A DNA stretch of 40,756 bases, taken from an uncultured Clostridia bacterium (GTDB lineage: Bacteria; Bacillota; Clostridia; Lachnospirales; Anaerotignaceae). Shown in pieces: positions 7,366 through 13,589 of the stretch; positions within the stretch are counted from its first letter, which is position 1; every line of letters begins with the position of its first letter. The position numbers and the translations under genes were made by a program. Under the pieces are notes generated by a model that made no database searches, was not told the origin of the DNA, and worked only from the letters and a program-made list of their open reading frames with translations. The stretch is from positions 1-40,756 of the forward strand of contig CALWSR010000092.1 in NCBI GenBank assembly GCA_944384265.1, read 5' to 3'.

Positions 7366-9407
7366 TGGAAGCTATATATATCCATAGAAGAGACTCCGGC
7401 ACCGGCGGCGGAGATACACCGGCCATGCAGAAACTGACCCTCGGAAGCCTCTTTGACGGCTCCGGGGGTTTTCCTTTGGGTGGCCTTCTTGCCGGGATCA
7501 CCCCGGTGTGGGCATCGGAGATCGAGCCGTTCCCTATCCGGGTGACCACAAAGCGCCTGCCGCAGATGAGGCACTTAGGCGATATCTCCACGGTCCACGG
7601 AGACCGGGTGGAGCCGGTGGACATCATTACCTTCGGCTCGCCCTGCACGGATATGTCAGTGGCGGGCAAACGGGCGGGTCTGGACGGGAGCCAGTCCTGC
7701 CTTTTCTACGAAGCGGTGCGGATCGTGAAAGAAATGAGGTGTGCAACAGATGGAAACTATCCAAGATTTATCGTGTGGGAGAACGTGCCGGGAGCCTTCT
7801 CCTCAAACAAAGGGGAGGATTTCAAGGCAGTCCTCGAAGCGGTCTGCTCCATCAAAGGGGAAGGTGTTTCTGTTCCTGGAGCTCCAAAGGGAAAGTGGAG
7901 CAGCGCCGGAGAGATCGTGGCAGACGGTTTCAGTCTCGCATGGCGGGTGCTTGATGCGCAGCATTGGGGAGTCCCCCAGCGAAGAAAACGCATCTACCTT
8001 GTCGCAGATTTTGCAGGCGGGAGTGCCGGAAAAATACTATTTGAGTCCGAAGGCCTGTCAGGGTATTCTGCGGAGGGCTTCCGTGCGTGGCAAGGAGCTG
8101 CCGGAGGTGCTTCGGATTGCCCTGGAGCAGCAGGCGGCATCTGTCTAAACGACCAGGGTGGCAGCCGCATGGATGTGACGGAGGAGGTTTCCGCTACCCT
8201 GCGGGCGCAGGAGCATGGGCATCCGCCCTGCGTATTGGAGGCGGCGGGTTTCTGTACGGAGCATTCCGCAAAGGCGCACGGGATTGGTTATGAGGAAGAG
8301 GTCTCCCCTACCCTGCGGGCCGGCACGGTCCCGGCGGCGGTGGCAATGTTTGAGAACCACTCCCAGGATACCAGATACACGGGCCCCATTGATACAGCCC
8401 CCACGGTCAATGCCACCTACGGCATGGGCGGGAACAACCAGCCCTTTGTGGTGGAAACGCCCAAGACGCTGAAGATCCGTTCCGGCTGCGAGGGTGGCGG
8501 AAAGGGCGCTCTTATCCAGGAGGATAAATCGGCGACGCTTTCCTGCAATAATGACCAGGCTGTGTTCGTGCCGTTCTGCAAAGGATACCGGGGGCACTTC
8601 AAAGGGGACGCCCCTACCTGGAAGGACGGCGAGGTGGCGAACACACTGAATACATTCGATGTTGGGGAAAGCCGCTGCAATGAATTGGTAGTGCAGGCTT
8701 ACGGCATCTGCTCCAAAGACAGCAATGCCATGAAGTCGGATAATCCCCACAGCGGGTTCTATGAGGCGGACACCTCCCGGACGCTGGATGCCAATGGTGG
8801 GAATCCGGGATGCAACCAGGGCGGCATTGCCGTGGTCGCGGTGCAGGGTTCCATGATTGGCAGGGATGATAAGAACGGTCCCCAGGGCAGCGGAGTGAAT
8901 GAGGATGTGTGTTTCAGTCTTACCGGTGCAGACCGTCATGCGGTGGCTTACCCTACCTACTGCACGAGTAAAAACTCCCATTTCACACGGGCGGAGAAGG
9001 AACTTGCAAATACGCTGGTGGCTACGGATTATAAAGACCCGCCGGTGGTCAATGACAGGGAGCAGACGGAATGCGGGAGAACCGTGGAATACATTGTCCG
9101 CAGGCTGACGCCCACCGAGTGCGCAAGGCTGCAGGGATTTCCCGACTGGTGGTGCGCCGGACTGGAAACACCGGAGCCGGCAGAGGATGAGCTTGTATTT
9201 TGGCGGGAGGTATTTGAAACCTACCGGAAGATCATGGGGACATCTTCCAAGCCGAAGACGGATAAGCAGCTTATCAAATGGCTGCAAAATCCCCATTCCG
9301 ATTCTGCGGAGTACAAGATGTGGGGCAACGGCGTGGCCCTGCCCAATGTTTACTTTGTCCTTTCCGGCATTGTGTACTACGCACAATTCCCGGACTTTTT
9401 ATTGTGA
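7365..9407 (+). CDS. DNA C5-cytosine methyltransferase with repeat-rich insert
   Basis: A 680-residue cytosine-5 methylase. Motif I is LFDGSGGF (29-36), the catalytic PC is at 93-94 in GSPCTDMS, ENVPG is at 139-143, QRRKR at 205-209, and the closing GNGVALPNV at 654-662. Between motifs VIII and IX lies an exceptionally long region (about 255-570) with about eight imperfect repeats built on a T-L-x-A/N core such as ATLRAQ, PTLRAG, PTVNAT, RTLDAN and NTLVAT. This should be the target-recognition region. The GTG start at 7365 has GGAGG nine bases upstream; an internal ATG at 7425 is the alternative. Probably an orphan protective methylase. Confidence 0.93.
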   Translation: MEAIYIHRRDSGTGGGDTPAMQKLTLGSLFDGSGGFPLGGLLAGITPVWASEIEPFPIRVTTKRLPQMRHLGDISTVHGDRVEPVDIITFGSPCTDMSVAGKRAGLDGSQSCLFYEAVRIVKEMRCATDGNYPRFIVWENVPGAFSSNKGEDFKAVLEAVCSIKGEGVSVPGAPKGKWSSAGEIVADGFSLAWRVLDAQHWGVPQRRKRIYLVADFAGGSAGKILFESEGLSGYSAEGFRAWQGAAGGASDCPGAAGGICLNDQGGSRMDVTEEVSATLRAQEHGHPPCVLEAAGFCTEHSAKAHGIGYEEEVSPTLRAGTVPAAVAMFENHSQDTRYTGPIDTAPTVNATYGMGGNNQPFVVETPKTLKIRSGCEGGGKGALIQEDKSATLSCNNDQAVFVPFCKGYRGHFKGDAPTWKDGEVANTLNTFDVGESRCNELVVQAYGICSKDSNAMKSDNPHSGFYEADTSRTLDANGGNPGCNQGGIAVVAVQGSMIGRDDKNGPQGSGVNEDVCFSLTGADRHAVAYPTYCTSKNSHFTRAEKELANTLVATDYKDPPVVNDREQTECGRTVEYIVRRLTPTECARLQGFPDWWCAGLETPEPAEDELVFWREVFETYRKIMGTSSKPKTDKQLIKWLQNPHSDSAEYKMWGNGVALPNVYFVLSGIVYYAQFPDFLL

Positions 9408-9423
9408 GGTATTCTACAGCGGA

Positions 9424-9473
9424 TTTACTTGCTATTTCTGGCATTCAGAGTGATTAATGTAGTACCGAAAAAC
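9424..9473 (+). promoter_or_regulatory. Promoter-like spacer module, copy A
   Basis: This spacer carries ACTTGCTATT, ten bases, AGAGTGA, then ACCGAAA shortly before the GGAGG of the next gene. The order and spacing match copies B (10921) and C (12845), with 24 bases from ACTTG to AGAG in all three. It probably drives the gene at 9490. A clear consensus -10 is not visible, so the exact promoter elements are uncertain. Confidence 0.5.
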
Positions 9474-9489
9474 AAAGGAGGTACACAAC

Positions 9490-10212
9490 ATGAGAATTGA
9501 ATTTCACAGAACCGGGGCTGAGCGGAAAGAACTGGTAAACGCCCTGGGAGAAATCCTGGGGGTAAGGCCCAAGTACAAGGGAATGCCAAGCGCGGCTTAT
9601 GAAATCGGCACATTTACGGTAACCAGAGACGGTGTTCTGGAATATGACGACAGCTTTCCGGATGATGAGATGGAGAACCTTCTGGAACGGCTGGCGGACA
9701 GAGGGATTGCCGCAGCGCCCGCAGAAATGGCGCAGGCTTGGCTTGCGGCGCGGGAGGCGGAGTTATCCGGGAAAGGCGAAACGGAGCCGCAGGAGGCAAA
9801 CGTGGGGCTTACGGTGGAAATCCCCCTCGGCAAAGTAAACGTGGGCAACCTCACGGGCATTCTGGACGCCAAAGGGCATCTGATCTGGAAAGCCCTCGGC
9901 ATTGCCTCCACACCGATTGAGGTTACGGAGGAGACGGTGTCCTTCCCCTGGTTTACGGAGCTGCCGGAACCGGATGCGACCCATGCCTACACCCATTTGA
10001 TCACCGCACTCTGCGAGATGAGCGTGAACCAGAAACGGATCACCGCAAAAGAAAAAGAGGTGGAGAATGAGAAATACGCATTCCGCTGCTTCCTCCTGCG
10101 GCTTGGGTTTATCGGGGCGGAGTATAAGGCAGACCGGAAAATCCTGCTGAAGAACCTCACGGGATCGTCAGCTTTTAAGAATGGGGGTGCAGACCATGAA
10201 CTTTCCGAGTAA
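9490..10212 (+). CDS. Uncharacterised phage/ICE protein with C-terminal module shared with the amidoligase
   Basis: A 240-residue protein of unknown function. Homologues as I recall them are often labelled only 'virulence protein'. The N-terminal ~75 residues look like a compact alpha/beta domain. Residues ~105-160 contain IPLGKVNVGNLTGILDAKG and a segment ending in SFPWF. Residues 193-232 align without gaps to residues 273-312 of the amidoligase at 10997, with about 23 of 40 identical by eye, sharing LLRLGFIG. Start ATG follows AAAGGAGG. It heads a cargo operon behind spacer module A, and its end overlaps the DUF4314 gene. Confidence 0.75.
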   Translation: MRIEFHRTGAERKELVNALGEILGVRPKYKGMPSAAYEIGTFTVTRDGVLEYDDSFPDDEMENLLERLADRGIAAAPAEMAQAWLAAREAELSGKGETEPQEANVGLTVEIPLGKVNVGNLTGILDAKGHLIWKALGIASTPIEVTEETVSFPWFTELPEPDATHAYTHLITALCEMSVNQKRITAKEKEVENEKYAFRCFLLRLGFIGAEYKADRKILLKNLTGSSAFKNGGADHELSE

Positions 10213-10591
10213 AGAGATTGTGGAGAGCGTCCGCAGGGAGTACCCTGCAGGCACACGGTTGGAGCTGGTACGGATGGTCGATGTGCAGGCTCCTCCCGTT
10301 GGAACATTCGGAACCGTCATGGGTGTGGACGACACTGGCTCACTTCTCATGCGATGGGATAACGGTTCCGGTTTAAATGTTGTGCATGGGCAGGATATCG
10401 TCCGCAAAGAGACGGAAGTCGTAACGGTCTGCTATGGGCAGATTGATGTATGGAAAAGCCGGGAGGAAGCGGAGCAGTTTTTCCTGCGGGCGATGACCAT
10501 GTCCGAGGGCAGTGAGCAGGCCCGGTACACGAAGATTTATACGGAACTGAAAATGGGAAAAGAGTTCTGCACAGACGGGGAGGAATGGTAA
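10196..10591 (+). CDS. DUF4314 domain protein
   Basis: A 131-residue protein. Its N-terminal part matches DUF4314: a lead helix (SKEIVESVRREYPAGTRLEL), then a small beta barrel with APPVGTFGTVMGVDD and RWDNGSGLNVVHG. The C-terminal half (YGQIDVWKSREEAEQFF onward) is a helical extension of the kind found on many phage and ICE copies. Biochemical role unknown. The ATG at 10196 is chosen over 10181 because GGGGG sits eight bases upstream. It overlaps the previous gene by 17 bases. Confidence 0.82.
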   Translation: MNFPSKEIVESVRREYPAGTRLELVRMVDVQAPPVGTFGTVMGVDDTGSLLMRWDNGSGLNVVHGQDIVRKETEVVTVCYGQIDVWKSREEAEQFFLRAMTMSEGSEQARYTKIYTELKMGKEFCTDGEEW

Positions 10592-10873
10592 ATGGAACAG
10601 GATATTTTAAATCAGCTTTACTACGGAAAGATCGTGCCGTGGGAAAACCAGAATGATAAGACCCCTGAGATGGAGGCGCTCAGCGAACAGGCCCACCGGG
10701 ATATCGAGAGCCTGGAAAAGCTGCTGGATGGCGAGGGCAAGAAAATTCTGGAACGTCTGCTGGATAACAGTGCGGAGCTGGAACGATGGTTGGTCTGTGA
10801 GGGATTCAAGGACGGTTTCCGGCTGGGGGTGCAGCTTACAGCCGCCGGACTGGACGGAGGAAAACAGCTATAA
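10592..10873 (+). CDS. Small helical protein, DUF6809-like
   Basis: A 93-residue acidic, mostly helical protein. It has LYYGKIVPWE near the start, a long central helix, and a closing segment CEGFKDGFRLGVQL, the pattern of the DUF6809 family found in phages and ICEs of Clostridia. Function unknown. The start directly follows the stop of the DUF4314 gene, and GGGGAGG lies a few bases upstream, so it is the last gene of that small operon. Confidence 0.72.
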   Translation: MEQDILNQLYYGKIVPWENQNDKTPEMEALSEQAHRDIESLEKLLDGEGKKILERLLDNSAELERWLVCEGFKDGFRLGVQLTAAGLDGGKQL

Positions 10874-10875
10874 AT

Positions 10876-10974
10876 TACACAATCCTCCAGGCAGATCTTT
10901 GTGTAGTATATACCCCGTAATTGACTTGCTATTATCCTCTTTTAGAGCGAATATGTGTACACCGAAAGGGAAAA
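10876..10974 (+). promoter_or_regulatory. Promoter-like spacer module, copy B
   Basis: It begins with a 7-base inverted repeat TACACAA (10876-10882) / TTGTGTA (10899-10905) whose loop includes TCCTCC. Then follow TTGACTTGCTATTAT (10921 on), TTTAGAGCGAATATG, and GTACACCGAAAGGG just before the ribosome-binding site of the amidoligase gene. Nearly the whole ~100 bases recur as copy C at 12801-12898. TTGACT is a good -35 box; the -10 is not obvious. Confidence 0.62.
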
Positions 10975-10996
10975 CACACAAAACGGAGGAAAACCC

Positions 10997-11947
10997 ATGA
11001 ACGAAAAAACCGCAAGACAGATCGAGGAAATGAAAAAACAGACCATCGGGGTTGAGGTGGAGATGAACGGCATCACAAGGGAAAAGGCGGCAAGAACCGC
11101 AGCCACCTACTTTGGGACAGGACGGTACGAGAACACAGCCAGACGGAACGGGTACAGCACCTGGTCAGCCTGGGATGCCCAGGGACGGGAATGGAAGTTC
11201 CAGAAGGATGTGAGCATCCACGGAATGGACAACGAAAAATGTGAGCTGGTGACGCCGATCCTGACCTACGCAGACATGGAAACCCTGCAGGAACTTATTC
11301 GGCAACTCAGACATAAGGGTGCAAAGAGCGACGCCTCCAGAGGATGCGGAGTTCACATCCACATCGGAGCAAAAGGACACACACCGCAGACCTTGCGGAA
11401 TCTTGCCAACATCATGGCAAGCCATGAGAGCCTGATCGCAGACGCCCTGGACCTTGACAGGGGCAGAATGAGCCGATACTGCCGCACGGTAGCCCCCCGG
11501 TTTTTGGAAAAGCTGAATCGCAGAAAGCCGAAGACAATGGCAGCCCTCGCAGACATCTGGTACACAAGCCACAATGCAGACTACGGCAGAAGCCAGCACT
11601 ACAACGACAGCCGCTACCATATGCTGAACCTCCATGCCACCTTTACAAAAGGGACGGTGGAATTCCGGCTTTTCCAATTCGATGAGCCGACCAGGGAGCG
11701 AAAGGGCGGGCTTCACGCAGGACAGCTTAAGAGTTACATCCAGCTTTGCCTTGTGCTGAGCCAGATGGCAAAGGAAGTACGGACGGCAAGCCCAAGACCC
11801 CAGCAGAACGAGAATCCGAAATATGCCATGAGGACATGGCTCCTCCGGCTGGGCTTTATCGGGGACGAGTTCAAGACCGCAAGAGACATCCTGACCAGAC
11901 GGCTTGCGGGAGACGCTTCCTTTAGAAACGGGAGGGCAGCCGCTTGA
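10997..11947 (+). CDS. Putative amidoligase (Amidoligase_2, COOH-NH2 ligase fold)
   Basis: A 316-residue protein of the amidoligase family, related to glutamine synthetase and glutamate-cysteine ligase. Metal/ATP-binding-type residues are visible: GVEVEMNG at 18-25 (E20, E22), D71 in FQKDVSI, E83 in CELVTPIL, GCGVHIHIG at 117-125, and TVEFRLF at 220-226. Such enzymes are predicted to form amide or gamma-glutamyl bonds to a peptide, protein or small molecule. The substrate here is unknown. The neighbouring gamma-glutamylcyclotransferase could act on the same bond type. The last 40 residues repeat the C-terminal module of the protein at 9490. ATG 10997 follows CGGAGG; an upstream in-frame ATG at 10955 lies in the spacer module. 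Confidence 0.85.
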   Translation: MNEKTARQIEEMKKQTIGVEVEMNGITREKAARTAATYFGTGRYENTARRNGYSTWSAWDAQGREWKFQKDVSIHGMDNEKCELVTPILTYADMETLQELIRQLRHKGAKSDASRGCGVHIHIGAKGHTPQTLRNLANIMASHESLIADALDLDRGRMSRYCRTVAPRFLEKLNRRKPKTMAALADIWYTSHNADYGRSQHYNDSRYHMLNLHATFTKGTVEFRLFQFDEPTRERKGGLHAGQLKSYIQLCLVLSQMAKEVRTASPRPQQNENPKYAMRTWLLRLGFIGDEFKTARDILTRRLAGDASFRNGRAAA

Positions 11948-11952
11948 AGGGT

Positions 11953-12088
11953 GCGGGTCGCCAGTGACGACCTCTGCGAAGCAGAAGCACCGACCGAGCC
12001 GACAGGCGAGACCCGCAGGAGTTAGCCTCCTGCCACCTTACCTCCGACCGCTTCGGCGGTCTTAAGGTGGTAGAAGGGTAACCCCTTC
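11953..12088 (+). ncRNA. Candidate structured RNA between amidoligase and cyclotransferase
   Basis: About 135 bases hold a dense run of exact stems. GCGGGTC 11953-11959 pairs with GACCCGC 12010-12016, enclosing TCTGC/GCAGA (11973-11985) and GCC/GGC (11998-12007). Then CAGGAG/CTCCTG lies at 12016-12032. CCACCTTA 12033-12040 pairs with TAAGGTGG 12063-12070 around GACCGC-TTCG-GCGGTC (12046-12061), a classic UUCG tetraloop. GAAGGG/CCCTTC follows at 12073-12088. The next gene starts 19 bases later. It could be a leader controlling the cyclotransferase gene, a processed small RNA or an attenuator. No known RNA class is claimed. Confidence 0.6.
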
Positions 12089-12107
12089 GGAAAGGATGGA
12101 TACCATT

Positions 12108-12608
12108 ATGGAAAAAAGATACTACATTGCCTACGGAAGCAACTTAAACATTCGGCAGATGAAGATGCGCTGCCCCGGATCCAGGATCATCGGGACCTCG
12201 GTGATTGAGGATTACCGGCTGCTGTTCAAGGGCAGCCGCAGCGGTTCCTACCTGACCATCGAGCCGAAGGAAGGCTCCAGCGTACCGGTGGTGGCATGGG
12301 AGGTAACAGAATCTGACGAAAAGGCACTGGATCGGTACGAGGGCTTCCCCGCCTTTTACTACAAAAAGGAACTGGTGCTGCCTATCAAGGGCATCCGTTC
12401 CGGCAAGGTCAGGAGACGGAAGGTTTTTGTCTACATCATGCATGAGGACAGACCCTTTGGGCTTCCCAGCCACCATTACCTTTCCGTCTGCACAGAAGGA
12501 TACCGGAGTTTTGGATTTGATGAGAAATACCTGAAATGGGCCTACATTGACAGCGGAACAGAGATAGCAGAAGCAGACGGAAATGGAGGGATGCTTGATG
12601 AAGGATAA
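12108..12608 (+). CDS. Gamma-glutamylcyclotransferase-like protein (AIG2/GGCT family)
   Basis: A 166-residue GGCT-fold protein. The signature YGSN occurs at 9-12 (IAYGSNLNIRQM), and the catalytic glutamate is E78 in LDRYEGFPAFYY, as in active family members. Known GGCT enzymes release 5-oxoproline from gamma-glutamyl amines or peptides. Here the enzyme probably reverses or trims a modification made by the amidoligase encoded just upstream; that pairing is inferred from neighbourhood. ATG 12108 is preferred to ATG 12096 because the purine-rich GGAAAGGA lies at a workable distance only for the former. It is preceded by a strongly folded stretch and overlaps the next gene. Confidence 0.88.
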   Translation: MEKRYYIAYGSNLNIRQMKMRCPGSRIIGTSVIEDYRLLFKGSRSGSYLTIEPKEGSSVPVVAWEVTESDEKALDRYEGFPAFYYKKELVLPIKGIRSGKVRRRKVFVYIMHEDRPFGLPSHHYLSVCTEGYRSFGFDEKYLKWAYIDSGTEIAEADGNGGMLDEG

Positions 12609-12798
12609 CATGACGAGGATCAGGATATGCCCCCGGTGCGGCAGGAGCTACCATGAGGCTCCCGCCCTTTCCCGGGCAGATAATGAAACACTTATCTGCC
12701 CGGACTGCGGTACCAGGGAGGCTTTGGAGAGCATCGGTGTGGATGAGAAAGAGCAGGAACTGATACTGGGTGCCATACACCGTTCCGGGCAGGTATAA
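12598..12798 (+). CDS. Small zinc-ribbon protein
   Basis: A 66-residue protein with two CPxCG knuckles, CPRCG near residue 11 and CPDCG near residue 34. The pair forms a classic zinc ribbon, followed by an acidic helical tail (VDEKEQELILGAIHRSG). It could bind nucleic acid or a protein partner; function unknown. GGAGGG lies seven bases before ATG 12598. The gene overlaps the cyclotransferase by 11 bases, so the two are probably translated together. Confidence 0.75.
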   Translation: MKDNMTRIRICPRCGRSYHEAPALSRADNETLICPDCGTREALESIGVDEKEQELILGAIHRSGQV

Positions 12799-12800
12799 AA

Positions 12801-12898
12801 TACACAATTTCCTCCGCAGATGTTTGTGCAGCTTATGCTCCGAATTGACTTGATAATATGTGCTTTTAGAGCGAATATGTGTACACCGAAAGGGAAAA
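12801..12898 (+). promoter_or_regulatory. Promoter-like spacer module, copy C
   Basis: A near duplicate of copy B. It has TACACAA at 12801 with the partner TTGTGCA at 12824, CCTCC in the loop, TTGACTTGATAATATG (12845 on), TTTTAGAGCGAATATG and GTACACCGAAAGGG, then the GGAGG of the gene at 12923. The long, ordered similarity to copy B in otherwise unrelated flanks shows a duplicated regulatory cassette. Confidence 0.62.
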
Positions 12899-12922
12899 CA
12901 AAGAAAAACGGAGGTACACACC

Positions 12923-13249
12923 ATGAAAAATATTTACGCAATGCGAGAGGGATTTTGCCTGAGAGAGTACAACACAGCCATCACAAGGAGCGATTTTGAG
13001 GCGCTTTTTACAAAGACAAAGGAGCAGATCCGGTTTACCTTTAACGGCTGGGACGGCAAGAGCTACGACGGGGAAAGCCGGAGCGCCAGGGTTTACCGCA
13101 CCAGCATGGAAGGCTTTGAGGAAGCCAGGTTCGTAAAGGTTGGGAAAGCCCTTTGCTACATCGATGAGGACAGCAGCGTCCTGGAAAAGGCTACCGGAGA
13201 GTTCCACAGGGAAGCGGAGTGGCTGGTGGATGTCCTGCGGGCAGAGTAA
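12923..13249 (+). CDS. Hypothetical cargo protein behind spacer module C
   Basis: A 108-residue protein starting MKNIYAMREGFCLREYNTA, with a central segment FTFNGWDGKSYDGES and a conserved-looking acidic end. No enzyme motif, membrane segment or metal site is visible. ATG 12923 follows CGGAGG. Placement behind a duplicated promoter-like cassette suggests independent control, as is common for anti-defence or host-takeover genes, but that role is a guess. Confidence 0.65.
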   Translation: MKNIYAMREGFCLREYNTAITRSDFEALFTKTKEQIRFTFNGWDGKSYDGESRSARVYRTSMEGFEEARFVKVGKALCYIDEDSSVLEKATGEFHREAEWLVDVLRAE

Positions 13250-13277
13250 AGAAGATGACAAAGGAGGACAAGGATTG

Positions 13278-13463
13278 ATGTACGAAACATATAAAGGATA
13301 CGAGATCAGGGTAAGATGGAACGATGAAACATTTGGATTTGACTTCTCCGTGCGGGATGAGAACGGGAGGGAGATTGCTCGCAGCGAGGCATCCTACTTT
13401 TATGACAGTAATGCGCTGAAGGCGGCAAAAGAGGCTGTGGATCAGAAAATGAACGAAAAATAA
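13278..13463 (+). CDS. Small hypothetical protein
   Basis: A 61-residue protein starting MYETYKGYEIRVRWNDET. The first 45 residues alternate hydrophobic and polar residues as in a small beta sheet, followed by a helix (ALKAAKEAVDQKMNEK). AAGGAGGA lies nine bases upstream of ATG 13278. It closes the cargo segment before the large terminase. The following 126 bases contain an AGAAGC/GCTTCT hairpin (about 13495-13512) and no gene. Function unknown. Confidence 0.65.
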   Translation: MYETYKGYEIRVRWNDETFGFDFSVRDENGREIARSEASYFYDSNALKAAKEAVDQKMNEK

Positions 13464-13589
13464 GCAGATATTAAAACTGAACATTTTTGAGAACAGAAGC
13501 TGAGAGGCTTCTGTATCTCGTAGCGATAGATGGACGGCTTGCCATAGGGCGGGCCCATTTTTATGCCATTTTTAAGGAGGTGGAGGGCA

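Noticed and set aside
6115..9407. Restriction-modification system formed by the two methylases
   Set aside because: No restriction endonuclease gene is found nearby. The HNH protein at 4765 fits packaging better, so both methylases are treated as orphan enzymes.
10883..10989. CCTCC in the hairpin loops of spacer modules B and C as an anti-Shine-Dalgarno switch
   Set aside because: The likely promoter (TTGACT at 10921 and 12845) lies downstream of the loops, so transcripts started there would lack CCTCC. Only read-through RNA could use such pairing, and the evidence is too thin.
10955..10996. Upstream ATG of the amidoligase frame
   Set aside because: It lies inside the conserved spacer module, lacks a ribosome-binding site, and the added residues are not family-like. 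ATG 10997 has CGGAGG at good distance.
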